Part shown: positions 46,201 through 54,310 of the stretch, in pieces
Numbering within the stretch: position 1 is the stretch's first letter
How the letters are laid out: the number at the start of each line of letters is the position of its first letter
Origin: Sternotherus odoratus
Taxonomy: Eukaryota; Chordata; Testudines; Kinosternidae
Assembly: GCA_032164245.1 (NCBI GenBank)
Contig: JAVMKO010000006.1
Span: 106,471,450-106,535,449, forward strand
DNA length: 64,000 bases
Reading direction: 5' to 3'
The notes under the pieces: generated by a model
Database searches by the model: none
Seen by the model: only the letters and a program-made list of their open reading frames with translations
What the model was told of the DNA's origin: nothing
Translations under genes and position numbers: made by a program

Positions 46201-49200
46201 CCCAGTGCGGCGCTAAGGGGGGCTGAGCTGCGGGGAGTGGGGTAGGGGGCTTTGTAGGGGGCGCTCTCCCCTGGCACTCGGGGTTGGCCCCACTGCCCCA
46301 GTGCGGCGCTAAGGGGGGCTGAGCTGCGGGGAGTGGGTCCTTCTAGTTCGGGGGTCGGTAACCTGTGCCACGCGTATCAGCTGAGGTGCCAGCCGCCGGC
46401 CCCACTCAGCCCGCCTGCCCGCCAGGGCTCTGCTCCTGGGGCGGTGAGGGGTGCAGGTGAGGCAAGAGGGGGTGAAGTTTAGCACCCCCCATCTTAAAAT
46501 TACTTCTCTCCGACCACGTCTGCGTTTGACCTTGTGCGTGTCCTCTGGTGCCGGTTTTTCCCCCCATGGCGGGGAACGTTTGACACAATGGCAGCCCCTA
46601 AGGAAGCGAAGCCGGACGTCCGTTCATCTCCGCCGCCTCGGACGGACGCGTTTGGATTTAGTCGAAAGAAGGACGGCGCCGTTTGTGCGTTGTGGTGGGG
46701 AAGTGTTTGTTTGTCGCACGTCAAGTTTTGAAACGAAGCCCGAGAACCTTTCTCGCCGCAGCGGACGAGACTGAATCCGTCCCGAAGGCCGTAGCAGGCT
46801 CTGAGCAGCAAAGCCGTGTTTCTGAAAGCTCAAGGGTAAGTAAAAATCAAGCTACAGAAGGAAGTTACAAGATGGCCCAGTGCATTGCAAAACAGAGAAC
46901 CGTTTACAGATGGGGAACACACAAAGTTTTGCTCAGCAGTCAGGAGGTTTTGTTCGATGATTTGCCAAATAGAGATATGATCGTATCTAGAATAAAAGAA
47001 CTTCCCTTCTCCGCTAGAACAGTTGAGACACTCCTAAATGAAATGGCAGAAAACATTAAGAAAAGCAGACGGCTGCATTGAAAGACACAGCGGTGTTTAG
47101 GATCAGAGGGGAGCCGTGTTAGTCTGGATCTGCAAAAGCGACAGAGTCCTGTGGCACCTTATAGACTCCTGATCTCTAAGTGCTACGGGACTCTTTGTGG
47201 CTTTAGCAGTGTTTAGTGTTGCAGTTGAGAGCGTGGATCTAAACGACGTTCCACGTTTGGCAGTTGTGACAAGATATTTTACTTCCGATGAAATCCAAGA
47301 GGAATTTTGTTGCCTAAAACCCCTGCATGGCACAACAAAGGGGGAAGATAGAGTGGAAAGGTTTGTAAACCATTTGGAAGAACGAGGAGTTGACATCAGA
47401 CAGATATTGTGTGTGACAACAGATGGTGCTGCTTCCGGTCGGAAAACAAGGGATTTGTAAAGTTACTTGAAGATCAAATTAGCCGCCTGACAGTGAAATT
47501 TCACTGCATCGTCCATCAAGAAAACCTGCCTGCTAACGTTTCTAATTCAGAGCTTAACAATGTGATGAATACAGTGGTGCAAATTGTGAATTTCCTTGTT
47601 GCTCGATCTGGTTTGACAGTTTCCGGCACTGCTACAAGAGCTGGACCCTGCTTCTAACGACATCCCACTTCACAGCAGCATTCGGTGGCTAAGTCGTGGC
47701 AAGGGTTTGGTGCATTTTGTAAACTGTCCTGATGCACTCGTAGCCTTTTTGTCGGAAAAAGAACAAAACTACCCCAAACTGGATGATGACAAATGGCCGT
47801 GTGAGCTCATGTTTCTAACTGACATCACCCCCCACCTAGACCAGGGGTCTGCAACCTTTACCACTCAAAGAGCCATTTGGACCCGTTTCCCACAGTAAAG
47901 AAAACACTGGGAGCCACAAAACCCTTTTGACATTTAAAATGAAATAACACTGCATATAACGTTTTTTTTTGCCTTTATGCTATGTATAAACAAACTATAA
48001 TGTGTTGCATTTATGAAATCAATCTTCTTCCCTCCCTCCCCCCCCTCCGGCCGTGCTCTCGCTCTTCTTCCCTCCCTCCCCCCCGCTCCGGCCGTGCTCT
48101 CGCTCTTCTTCTTCCCCCCCTTCCTCCGCCCCGCTCCGGCCGTGCTCTCGCTCTTCTTCCTTCCCCCCCCTTCCTCCCCCCGCTCCGGCCTTGCTCTCGC
48201 TCTTCTTCCCTCCCTCCCCCCCCTCCGGCCGTGCTCTCGCTCTTCTTCCCTCCCTCCCCCCCCTCCGGCCGTGCTCTCGCTCTTCTTCCCTCCCTCCCCC
48301 CCCCTCCGGCCGTGCTCTCGCTCTTCTTCCCTCCCTCCCCCCCCCTCCGGCCGTGCTCTCGCTCTTCTTCCCTCCCTCCCCCCCCCTCCGGCCGTGCTCT
48401 CGCTCTTCTTCCCTCCCTCCCCCCCCCTCCGGCCGTGCTCTCGCTCTTCTTCCCTCCCTCCCCCCCCCTCCGGCCGTGCTCTCGCTCTTCTTCCTCCCCC
48501 CCCTTCCTCCCCCCCCCGCTTTCCCCCTTCCTCCCCCCCCGCTCCGGCCGTGCTCTCGCTCTTCTTCCTCCCCCCCCCCCCGGCCGTGCTTTCACTCCCC
48601 CACTCCCCCAGCTTGCCTTGCCTCGCCTCGTGCCCCGGCTCCGACATGCTCTTCTCCACCGCGCTTCGCCTCCTGCCCCGGCCCCGGCTCCGACACGCTC
48701 TTCTCTGCCGCGCTTCGCCTCCTGCCCCGGCCCCGGCCCGACTCTCACTTCTCCACCGGCTCTGCCTCGCCTCGTGCCCCGGCCCCGGCTCCGCCTCCGT
48801 TCTTCTCCCCCCCCCCCCCCGCCGCTCGCCTCTTATTGACCCCGCCCCTCTCCTTCGGCTGCGGCTCCGCGCAGGGAGCCGCATCAGAGGGATGAAAGAG
48901 CCGCATGCGGCTCCGGAGCCGCGGGTTGCCGACCCCTGACCTAGACGAACTTAACCTCTGTCTCCAGGGGGTAGGGCAAACGGTTCTGGATCTTTATGAA
49001 AAACACTTCCTGTAAAACTAGCAGTTTCTTCTCGGGATATTCGAACTTTGACTTTCCGCTACCTCCAACGCGTAAAAGAGCTATCGCCACGTTGCATGGT
49101 TGAGGAGATTGGAAGGCACGTGCATGAACTGGAATCTGAATTCTCTGACAGATTTCACGATTTCCAGCGATTTTGCCCAGTGCTTTCTTTTCTGATTTAA

Positions 49201-52200
49201 AGCTGCAAAGTTCAACGAAAGTGACTTGGATTTGTCTATATTTCGGTAGATGGGGGTTGAAGATTTCCAAATGCAGCTCATTCCGTTGAAAACCTCGGAA
49301 CAGTGGACATCAAAGTTCGTGGCTCTGCGGAGCGCACTTGGAGCTACCGAGAGAGATCATGGGGCGTCTATTCTCTGGACGCCCCTGCCAGTGAAATTTA
49401 ACTGTTGGAAGAAAATTGTATTTGCGACGCTTTTCAGCAGTTGGATCTACAGACCCGTGTGAACAGAGATTTTCACATGAAATCTGTCGTCTCTCCCTCT
49501 CGGAGCCGGTTAACAACTGATCGCTCAGAAGCCTGTGTGCGAGTATCCAAAGACACACCAGGCGTTGGAAAACCTCAGCAAGGAGAAGCAAGGGCAAGGA
49601 TGGTACTTAACTGATACGACCTGCGTTTTAATTTCATTTTAAATGAAGCTTCTTAAACATTTTGGAAAACCGTTTTTACTTTACGTACAACACAAGTTTA
49701 GTTCTAGGTTAGACTTGTAGAAAGAGACCTTCTAAAAACATTAACGTGTGTTACTGGCGCACGAAACCTTAAATGAGGGTGAATAAATGAAGACTCGGCA
49801 CGGCACTTCTGAGGTTGCCGACCCCTGGTCTAGTTTCTGTGTCTAACCCTGTCCTCTCTGTTTACTTGCAGATCCTGAATGTTTGCAGCCAGTTGAAGGA
49901 CCCTGATCTACAATATCTGGAGGTGAAGGGGGAGGAGGGCAGGACGTGGCGCCATTTTCATACAGCCCCAATGGGGCAGTCTGCCCATTCTACAGCTGGG
50001 GAAACTGAGGCCCAGAGAGAATCAGTGACTTCCCTGAGGTCACATGGGGAATCTGTGGAACAGATAAAATCCAGGTGTCCTGGTTCCCAGCCTCTCCCCA
50101 CCGCCCTGCTCTAACCACTAGACCCCACTCCCCTCCCACAGCTGGGGATAGAACCCAGGAGTCTTGGGAACCTTGACTTGCCATTCTGCTCTTTGGCCAC
50201 TAGGTGTCCCTGCACCGTGGGGGGGGTGGAGCCATGGGACCCCGGTAACAGACTGAGGTGCAGCTGGGGAGAAGGGGGGGTAGTTTGTTGGTGGGATTCC
50301 TGCCCCCAGAGCACACGCTGCCTCCTGGCCCCCGACTCACCCCCCTGCTCTCTCTGCTCTGCAGATGTTTCTGTACGTGGCCGAAGAGGTGGGAAAGGAA
50401 TACGGGCTGGAGTCCATTCAGGTGAGATGCCATTTCCCCCCCTTCTGCCCCATGCAACCCCCGCCCCCCGCTGCATGGGACGCCTCTGCCCCACACCAAA
50501 GGGGTCCAGCCTTCCCCTCCTGATGTCGTCCCGTCTCCCCTGCAGCACCTAGACCTGCTGGTGCGGGACTGGAGCAGCTCCCTGGTGCTGGGAACGGACG
50601 GTGGGAAGGAGCATCTGACCCGCGTCCGAGAGGTGACCGTGGGGCCTTTGCCCTCTAGGGGGCGCTGGCTCGGATGCTGGCCAGGGCCTGGCTGGCTCCG
50701 GGGGGCAGGGGACGGGTCCGGGGGTTTTTCTCTCTGTCTCACGTTGCTGATCCCCCCGGCTCCGGCAGACGCTGGCGGCGACGTCCCCCTGCAGACACCC
50801 CAAGGCCCTGGAAGCGCTGAGGAGAAGCAGCAGCCGCTGTTACGTGATGCCCTTCCCCGGCAAGCGGATCATGACGGGCAGCCAGGGAAGCCTGAGAGGT
50901 AACGGAGCCGGGAGAGCCGGCCCCACGGGGCGTCTCCGACGGGGGAACGGGCCGTGGGTGGGGGGACGCCCCGGCTCCGGGTTCACGGCCGTCTCCCTCC
51001 CCTCCGCAGACATGGATGAGGATTTCCGGGACAGCCTGAGGGACTATGTCTCCACCCTGGTGGACTCGGTCGGTCGACACGCCCGGAGGGACCGGTACGG
51101 GGAGCTGCTCACCGGGACCCAGCTCACCGCCAAGATAAAGGTGGGATGGGGTCTCAGTAGGGGGCGCTCTCCCCTGGCAGTCAGGGCTGGCCCCAGTACC
51201 CCCGGGGGGCGCTAGTGGGCCCTTTCTGCTGAATTGTCATTAATGAAGAATTCGGTTGTATTTATATCCCAGCAGAATCCCAGCTTGGATGGCTCTGCTG
51301 AGCCTTCCCAAATCGTCCAGGGACGTGTTTCGTTCCCCCGCCCAACTGCTTCCCACCGTTACGGCCGGTCCCCAGCTGCCCTGCCCCAGAGGTGGCTGCA
51401 TCTCGGCGCCGGGCAGACTTCCTGGGGAGTCTGTGTGGTGATTTTTTTGCATTTTGTTTGCAGAAATTCTCGGCTCTGATGAAGAGACAGCACTTTGGCT
51501 TCTCCTCTCCCACTCAGGTACCTTCTCCTCCCGTCTCTGCCTCTGATCTGATCCAGGGGTGTGTCCCGCCTCCCAATTCACTTTCCATGTAACCTGCACC
51601 CTCCTTGTGTCTACGGCGGCTGCCCCGAAAGGTGGCAGCATCTCAAAGTGGGACAAACCATCCTCGTGTGTTGTTGCTGTGAGGCTCTTCCCAGCTGCCC
51701 CACCCCAGAAGTGGCTGCATCTCAGCCCTGACTGCGCCATCCCTCTGCAGTGTTGTGTGTGGCTGTTCCCAGATGCTCCGCCCCAGAGGTGGCTTCATCT
51801 CAGGAGTGTGTTGCCACTTGTTGGAAAATGGTTGGGTCCCCTCCCCCTCCGCCCGCTGACCAATTTGAATTTCCGGCGAGATATCCAATGCCGAAATACT
51901 TCGCGCCGGAAATGCCCCTGCGGTGCCTCGTGGGGAAATACGGGTTGTCTCTGCATGCTCCCTTTTCGCCTCCTCAATCCGTTCTGGTGGGACTGCAGCT
52001 CCCATGATGCACTGCAGAGGAGGGAGATGATGCATCATGGGAGTGCGTGGCTGTGGAGCATCATGGGGGTTGTAGTTTGGGTGCCTGGCTTCAGGCCGAG
52101 CTGCCGCGGTGGCTCATGGGAGTTGTAGGGGCCCCATAAACTGTGGCTCACCCCGGCCTTGTCCTCCCCGGGCAGATGGCCATCACCTTCCACAACCAGA

Positions 52201-53319
52201 GAGTCCTGGACAGGGCCAGAGCCGACCACGCTTTGTTTCTGAGCGAGAAGGTGAGTCTTGGGTGTGGGGGGCGGGGTCTGAGCAAGCCCACTCCAGGGAC
52301 CCATCCCGACCCACAGCCACTGGGGTTGGCTTGCGGGTAGGAGACGGGACCTCGTATTTCCAGCTCCCAGGGTGGCTATAGAGATGGGAGGCTCAAACTC
52401 CCGCACCAGGAGCGGGAGGGGGGATAAGTTAGCCCATGGCCAGCGGCAGCAGAGGGGGCGTCATGGCCCGAGTGGTTAATAGGCTGGCCCAGGAGTCGGA
52501 ACTCCCGGCTGTTGTTTACGGGGCGGTCACAGACTCCCCTGGGCGTGTGAGTGTGCTGCTCTGTGCCTCAGTTTCCCCGGCTATCAAAGGGGGGAGAGTG
52601 ATCCTGCCTTTGGGTGTTTAGCCTGTGAGCCTGGTGGGGCGGGGTCGGTCGCTCACTGAATTTGTGCGCTGCATGAGGGGGCCCCCATCTTGGTCCCGGT
52701 CTGTGCGGCGCACGGTGCGGGGGGGGGGGGGCATCTCGGGCGGGCGGCTGGGGTCTGTGGCCCGCTTGCCCCTTCTAACGCTCTGGGCCGTCTCCTCTCC
52801 CGGTGGGCGCAGGACGGCGATTCCCGGAACGTGATCAAGTGCCTGACGGTGAGGCCCTGCAAGATGGCGGAGCAGTTCGCGGAGCAGCGCAGGCACTTGC
52901 TGTGGCGGTGCCGGACGGACATGCAGGAGCCGGCGCCGGAGAAAGAGACCCAGCTGGCGGAGCTGGAGGAGGGGATGACGCGGGAGGCCGAGACCTTCCT
53001 GCAGACCTACGGGAAGCGCTTCACGAAATCCGCCATTTGGGCGGGCGTGGGGGCGGGGGCGCTGGTCCTGGCACCGGTGGGCGGAGCTGTCGCCGGCGGG
53101 ATCGCCGCTGCCGCCGTCGCTGCCGAGGCGGCCGTGTCGCTCGCCGTGGTCGAGGTGGTGGCCATCGGGGCCGGGACGGGCGCCGCGGCCGGGATTATCG
53201 GCGGGGGAGTGGCCGGGGGAGTGGCCGGGAACATCGCCCGGAAGAACGCGCGGCGGGCCAGGGCTGCTGGCGGCGGAAGTGAGGAGGGGGACGACTCCGA
53301 CGACAAGCCCCTGATCTGA
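43290..53319 (+). CDS. RNF112: RNF112-like RING finger / dynamin-superfamily GTPase (complete, 12 coding exons)
   Basis: Joining GT-AG exons of consistent phase gives 629 residues (human RNF112 about 631): 43290-43312, 43859-44174, 44577-44792, 45443-45580, 45811-45915, 49872-49922, 50365-50421, 50546-50632, 50769-50898, 51010-51140, 51464-51517, 52176-52250 and 52813-53319 (the first is a 23-nt ATG exon). MGNANNKG suggests N-myristoylation. A complete C3HC4 RING spans residues 32-73 (CSIC, CGHNFC, RLC, CPEC). The GBP/atlastin-type GTPase has a P-loop GEQRRGKS (165-172), DTEGS (238-242) and the RD guanine motif in HLDLLVRD (303-310). A helical part and a Gly/Ala-rich hydrophobic segment (about 537-601) follow, probably a membrane hairpin, then a charged tail ending KPLI. 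RNF112 is an E3 ligase. This could be RNF112 itself or a sauropsid paralogue, since human RNF112 lies on 17p. Confidence 0.93.
43360..43850 (-). repeat. SINE-head tandem array in RNF112-like intron 1
   Basis: Six to seven minus-oriented units of about 72 bp (CAGAGCTGGGATAGAACCCC, AGAGTCCTGGCTCCCAGCCC, CACTAGACCCCACTGCCCTC). The array runs to within about 20 bp of the RING exon's acceptor. Confidence 0.92.
44480..44502 (+). promoter_or_regulatory. CTCF-like motif in a dispersed repeat
   Basis: CCCCTCTAGGGGGCGCTGG agrees closely with the CTCF core CCASYAGRKGGCGCTR. The same GGGGCCTTT..CCCTCTAGGGGGCGCTGGCT block occurs at 50,640-50,675, and a degenerate copy (CCCTCTAGGGAGCGCTGG) lies at 10,112. 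Confidence 0.5.
44805..45225 (-). repeat. SINE-head tandem array
   Basis: Five to six minus-oriented units (CTCCCAGAGCTGGGGAGAGA, ACCCAGGCATCCGGGCTCCC, GCTCTAACCCACTAGACCCC) in an RNF112-like intron, directly after the P-loop exon. Confidence 0.92.
45935..46335 (+). repeat. Tandem array of about 92-bp units with GTAGGGGGCGCTC motif
   Basis: Four to five near-identical units: GAGCTGCGGGGAGTGGGGTA, GGGGGCTCTGTAGGGGGCGC, TCTCCCCTGGCACTCGGGGT, TGGCCCCACTGCCCCAGTGC. Each carries a CTCF-like GTAGGGGGCGCT. Single copies of the same family lie at 21,700-21,790 and 51,155-51,215. Confidence 0.92.
47100..47205 (-). repeat. Inverted interspersed-repeat fragment inside the hAT element
   Basis: GGAGCCGTGTTAGTCTGGAT and GTCCTGTGGCACCTTATAGA are the reverse complement of the 3' portion of the family at 56,915-57,045. 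It interrupts the transposase, so it arrived after the hAT copy. Confidence 0.8.
47842..48938 (-). mobile_element. Nested non-autonomous hAT element with CT-rich minisatellite core
   Basis: Terminal CAGGGGTCTGCAACCT and GGGTTGCCGACCCCTG are inverted repeats. The perfect 8-bp target duplication acctagac lies at 47,834-47,841 and 48,939-48,946. The element is 1,097 bp, has no transposase and contains about ten units of CCCTCC, C-run, TCCGGCCGTGCTCTCGCTCTTCTT (about 48,020-48,600). Orientation is arbitrary. Confidence 0.92.
49955..50165 (-). mobile_element. MIR-type SINE with a second tRNA-like head unit attached
   Basis: Read on the plus strand: CTACAGCTGGGGAAACTGAG, GCCCAGAGAGAATCAGTGAC, TTCCCTGAGGTCACATGGGG (the MIR core in reverse), then CCAGGTGTCCTGGTTCCCAG and CTCTAACCACTAGACC (the tRNA-like head in reverse). 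A further head unit follows (CACAGCTGGGGATAGAACCC). This ties the tandem 'CAGGACTCCTGGG' family to the MIR SINE head. Confidence 0.85.
51155..51215 (+). repeat. Copy of the GGGGGCGCTCTCC repeat
   Basis: GTCTCAGTAGGGGGCGCTCT, CCCCTGGCAGTCAGGGCTGG. It matches the unit at 21,700 and the array at 45,935, and contains a CTCF-like CAGTAGGGGGCGCT. Confidence 0.8.
51360..51830 (+). repeat. CCCAGAGGTGGCTGCATCTC repeat units
   Basis: Units at about 51,382, 51,625, 51,700 and 51,780 carry CCCCAGARGTGGCTGCATCT followed by CAGCYCTG and TTGTGTGYGGCTGTTCCCAG, spaced by about 75 bp where contiguous. The exon 51,464-51,517 lies between the first and second units. Confidence 0.75.
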
Positions 53320-53459
53320 TCATTGTCTCCCCCTCCCCCCCCGTCTCACCCACAATCTGGGGCTGACGAATGGGGTGACGGGGCCGCTGTGAGGCCCAGA
53401 CGCGTCTCCCACAAGCTACCCCAGACCGGGGGAGCCGTTGCCCCTGGTTTCTAAGAAGG

Positions 53460-54310
53460 GACGTTTAGAGCGGTGGGTTTCAAACTTCTTTTTCTGGCGA
53501 CCCACTTGAAAATTTCTCGATGCCTGCGACCCAACGGAGCTGGGGATGGGCAGTTCGGGGCGTGGGAGGCGGGCAGGAGGTTGGGGTTCGGGAGGGGGGT
53601 CAGTGCTCTGGGCTGAGGGTGCAGGCTCAGTAAGGCCCAATAAGAAAAGAAAATACTTTCAAATCTGTAGGGGAGGATTTGGTGGTGGTGGTTGTCGGTT
53701 GTTTACTCTCCGGCCGGAGGGAGAAGCCATCAGGTACAACAGCTCCTGAAAATGAACCTGGAATAATCCATCTGAAATCACAGGAATTGTAAGTAGGGCA
53801 AGGAAATGCGTTAGGTTATCTCTTGTTGTGGCTTGTGAATTTCCCTACGCTACAGAGGTAGTTTTATTCCTGTTTTCAGAACTGTGAAGCTGAGCCCAGA
53901 GGGGAATCTTCTGTGGGTTAAATCTTTTTGTTGCCCTGTAAAGTTACCTTCCAGCCTGATTTTGCAGGTTTGATTCTTTTACTTTTTTCTTTATAAATAA
54001 AGTTCTTTTAAGGAGCTGGTTGATTTTCAGTGTCCCGATGACAAAGGGTCTGGTCTCTGCTCATATTGCTAAAGCAATGGGTTGGTATTTTATTCTCAAG
54101 TCTCCCCAGGAAAGGGGGTGATGGCCCTGGGGGAGGGGGGGTGGATATTTGGGGGGACAGAGATTCCAAGTGCCCCTCCTCTGAATTTTTGTGTAAATCA
54201 CAGGGTGGCGACAGCAATACCGACCGAAGACAAGGGAAGGGATTTGTGCCTTGGGGAAGTTTTAACCTAAGTTGAGGGGGTCCCCACATCTGTACCCCAG
54301 AGTTTGGGGA
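53460..54310 (+). repeat. hAT-like end and LTR-like interspersed repeat after the RNF112-like gene
   Basis: 53,475-53,550 (GTGGGTTTCAAACTTCTTTT, GCGACCCACTTGAAAA) resembles a hAT terminal region. 53,820-54,300 (GCCCTGTAAAGTTACCTTCC, CCCAGGAAAGGGGGTGATGG, ACATCTGTACCCCAGAG) resembles an LTR family I know from turtle genomes. AATAAA at 53,996-54,001 lies inside it, 680 nt past the stop, and could serve as poly(A) signal for the gene. Confidence 0.5.

Larger units (their letters stand above)
46580..49600 (+). pseudogene. Broken hAT transposase (ZBED5/GTF2IRD2-like)
   Basis: Fragments in order: a degenerate N-terminal zinc-finger region (about 46,600-46,760); KRSPRTFLA-like and AKQRTVYRWGTHKVLL near 46,740-46,930; SVDLNDVPRLAVVTRYFTSD and ILCVTTDGAAS (catalytic-core region) at 47,220-47,440; TVKFHCIVHQENLPANVSNS at 47,480-47,560; TDITPHLD interrupted at 47,841, with ELNLCLQGVGQTVLDLYEKH resuming at 48,950; and C-terminal remnants to about 49,610. 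At least two frameshifts, one repeat insertion and the nested element disable it. Confidence 0.82.
46349..49827 (+). mobile_element. Degenerate hAT DNA transposon in RNF112-like intron
   Basis: Ends CGGGGGTCGGTAACCTG (left) and AGGTTGCCGACCCCTG (right) are imperfect inverted repeats of the CAGGGGTCGGCAACC hAT type. Flanking 8-mers ttctagtt (46341-46348) and gtctagtt (49828-49835) match at 7 of 8 positions, as expected for hAT. The interior encodes a broken transposase and hosts a nested hAT element (47842-48938) and an inverted interspersed repeat (47,100-47,205). Confidence 0.88.

Noticed and set aside
48013..48939. Ser/Pro/Leu-rich and Glu/Arg/Gly-rich ORFs around 300 codons on both strands
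   Set aside because: They arise from the CT-rich minisatellite inside the nested hAT element.
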